Shown: one piece after another, positions 62,360 to 64,000 of the stretch
How the letters are laid out: each line of letters starts with the position of its first letter
How positions within the stretch are numbered: position 1 is the stretch's first letter
NCBI GenBank assembly: GCA_050084515.1
Contig: CM114273.1
Coordinates: 33,108,001 to 33,172,000, forward strand
Origin: Blasia pusilla
Lineage: Eukaryota; Marchantiophyta; Marchantiopsida; Blasiales
DNA length: 64,000 bases
Reading direction: 5' to 3'
Program-made: the position numbers and the translations under genes
The notes under the pieces: generated by a model
The model's database searches: none
Seen by the model: only the letters and a program-made list of their open reading frames with translations
Told to the model about the DNA's origin: nothing

Positions 62360-62915
62360 TTGGCTAATATGGTTTATTATTTAGTTATTGTCCAATTAAA
62401 TAACTTATATAAGGCCTAGTTAGGGATTGTTCTAATTTGATTGAAGATGCATATATCACTGACTAACATTTTTGGCTTTCGTTCTCCACTTTCAGCTTGA
62501 AAGATTTTTTTTTGATAAAACCTGTAGTGGCCCGAGTTTAAGATGATTATCCCATAATCATATAGACATGGATATGGGGACCAACTCATGGAGAGAGAAT
62601 CAACTTGTCCCCGACTCCAAATGGATCTCAAGGCAGTTGCCACATGAATTTGAGACATCAAAGCGGTCTCAAGGAGATACTTTAGAAGCATAAATGCCCA
62701 TGAACATGAGAAAGTCTAAGGGGTAAGATTATGAAAAAAACCATCAACATCGCTAGGTTAGTTCCAATTGAAGGACTCGGAAAAAGGAGCGGGCTAAACA
62801 TCAATTATAACATCACTATCACAAGAGTTGTGTGATTGTAGATGACCGTTGTGCGACTCACTCGCGCCAGCCACATAAGCGCACTTACCAATCCGAGAAA
62901 TATCGTCAATCCATA
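62360..62915. other. AT-rich intergenic
   Basis: No gene or repeat recognised. Confidence 0.4.
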
Positions 62916-63542
62916 TTGTCACGTCTTTTAGGATAGATCGGTGAGATCTAATAGAGTGCCTTAGTGATTAGTGGAGGAAACACTCAAGAGGTTGAGGATG
63001 ACGTGCTGAGGCCCTAGCATCCTGAGAGAGCAGGTTTCCCCTTTGTTTCGGCTCATTTGGAGCCATATTGAGGAATTTACTATTTTAGGTAAATACCATT
63101 TTGAGTATATGATCAAGTTTCTATTTTTGGTAAGTGGCCCTTCACCTCCTACATTAGGTCAAGAGCCAAGGAGATGACTTGGGAGCATAAGTTACCATGG
63201 GAGAGCTTGGGAGAGGGGAGGGGTATACCTCAAGCAGAGAAAGCTTGAGAGCTCATTCTCTCTTTGTTGAACCTCTTGGCACAAGGCGGTGGAGCTATGG
63301 TCCCTTGCCTTGTGAGTGTAACCCAAGCCTCTCATTAGGAGAGTGGATTTGGTTTGATATTGAGAGAGACATGTGAGAGTGCACACATGTGAGAGCTATG
63401 GTGTTGTGAGAGAGATTGGATCTTATTTTAATTGGAGATATTTTAGTACTTCTTGTCTCGTTGTTTGGATGCCATGAGTTAGCATGGGATCGTGCGTGTT
63501 TGTGTGTTTGTTCGATGACAGCGATGTGTATGCGCACGACAA
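62916..63542 (+). mobile_element. Solo LTR of the gypsy family, copy 4
   Basis: Full-length match to the LTR at 18505-19127: starts TTGTCACGTCTTTTAGG, ends GCGCACGACAA, with a 17-bp or similar internal deletion near the end. No internal sequence on either side, so it is a solo LTR left by recombination. No target duplication seen. It fixes the LTR boundaries for the family. Confidence 0.88.
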
Positions 63543-63737
63543 CACCCACTTGCACTTCTTTGTCTCCTCGTGCTTCCAACATCCATACATCCAAAATCCA
63601 TGTAGGAACCCATCTACAAGAACTGTACCATGCACTGAAGCTTCTAACTGACACCAAATGGCTCCCCTCCCAAAGAATTGATGATGTACAGCAATGAGAG
63701 ATCCTTAAGAACCCGTGCACAAACATAGACAAGAATA

Positions 63738-64000
<263 letters not shown>

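Overview
This is eukaryotic nuclear DNA from a land plant. Three intron-bearing plant genes are recognisable: an arogenate dehydrogenase (3' part), a complete cyclic nucleotide-gated channel of the CNGC19/20 type, and a complete MAEA/GID9-type subunit of the CTLH ubiquitin ligase. Introns are of plant size with GT-AG borders, and intergenic DNA is AT-rich and full of decayed transposable elements. I cannot name the species. The retroelement content (Ty3/gypsy with PHD finger and DNA methyltransferase) and several unfamiliar multi-domain pseudogenes make me lean to an early-diverging lineage (bryophyte or similar) rather than a flowering plant; this is inference.

Layout. 1-2.8 kb: last exons of arogenate dehydrogenase (+). 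4.6-5.6 kb: Ty1/copia reverse transcriptase relic (-) and a GC-rich repeat. 6-8.9 kb: decayed kinase-like and RING-like coding relics (+). 9-11.9 kb: AT-rich DNA, a possible solo LTR, a GA microsatellite and a second GC-rich repeat. 12.1-19.1 kb: a long, heavily mutated Ty3/gypsy element with, in order, gag zinc knuckles, protease, a C5 DNA methyltransferase domain, reverse transcriptase, an inverted RNase H, integrase, PHD finger and a 3' LTR. 19.5-20.4 kb: third GC-rich repeat and a LINE 3' end (-). 21.2-24.1 kb: second, rearranged copy of the gypsy family. 25.9-35.8 kb: CNGC gene (-), twelve exons. 36.7-37.7 kb: copia fragment. 37.7-43.7 kb: no recognised gene; tandem repeats and hairpins. 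43.8-45 kb: third gypsy copy (integrase tail, PHD, partial LTR). 45-49.9 kb: AT-rich, with a tandem Helitron-like repeat. 49.9-54.4 kb: MAEA/GID9 gene (-), seven exons. 55.3-58.8 kb: pseudogene (-) with a ParB-like motif and coiled coil. 60.5-61.6 kb: second unfamiliar pseudogene (+). Two arrays of short palindromic repeats lie in and beside the 55-59 kb pseudogene. 61.6-64 kb: a TGACT-motif DNA-transposon-like tract, a solo LTR of the gypsy family, and a (CA)n tract of more than 260 bp running off the window.

The three host genes are unrelated in function (tyrosine synthesis, ion flux, protein turnover). The most interesting material is the retroelement family at 12-19, 21-24, 44 and 63 kb, which carries both a putative chromatin reader (PHD) and a putative chromatin writer (cytosine methyltransferase), and the palindromic repeat arrays at 56.8-57.6 and 59.1-59.9 kb.
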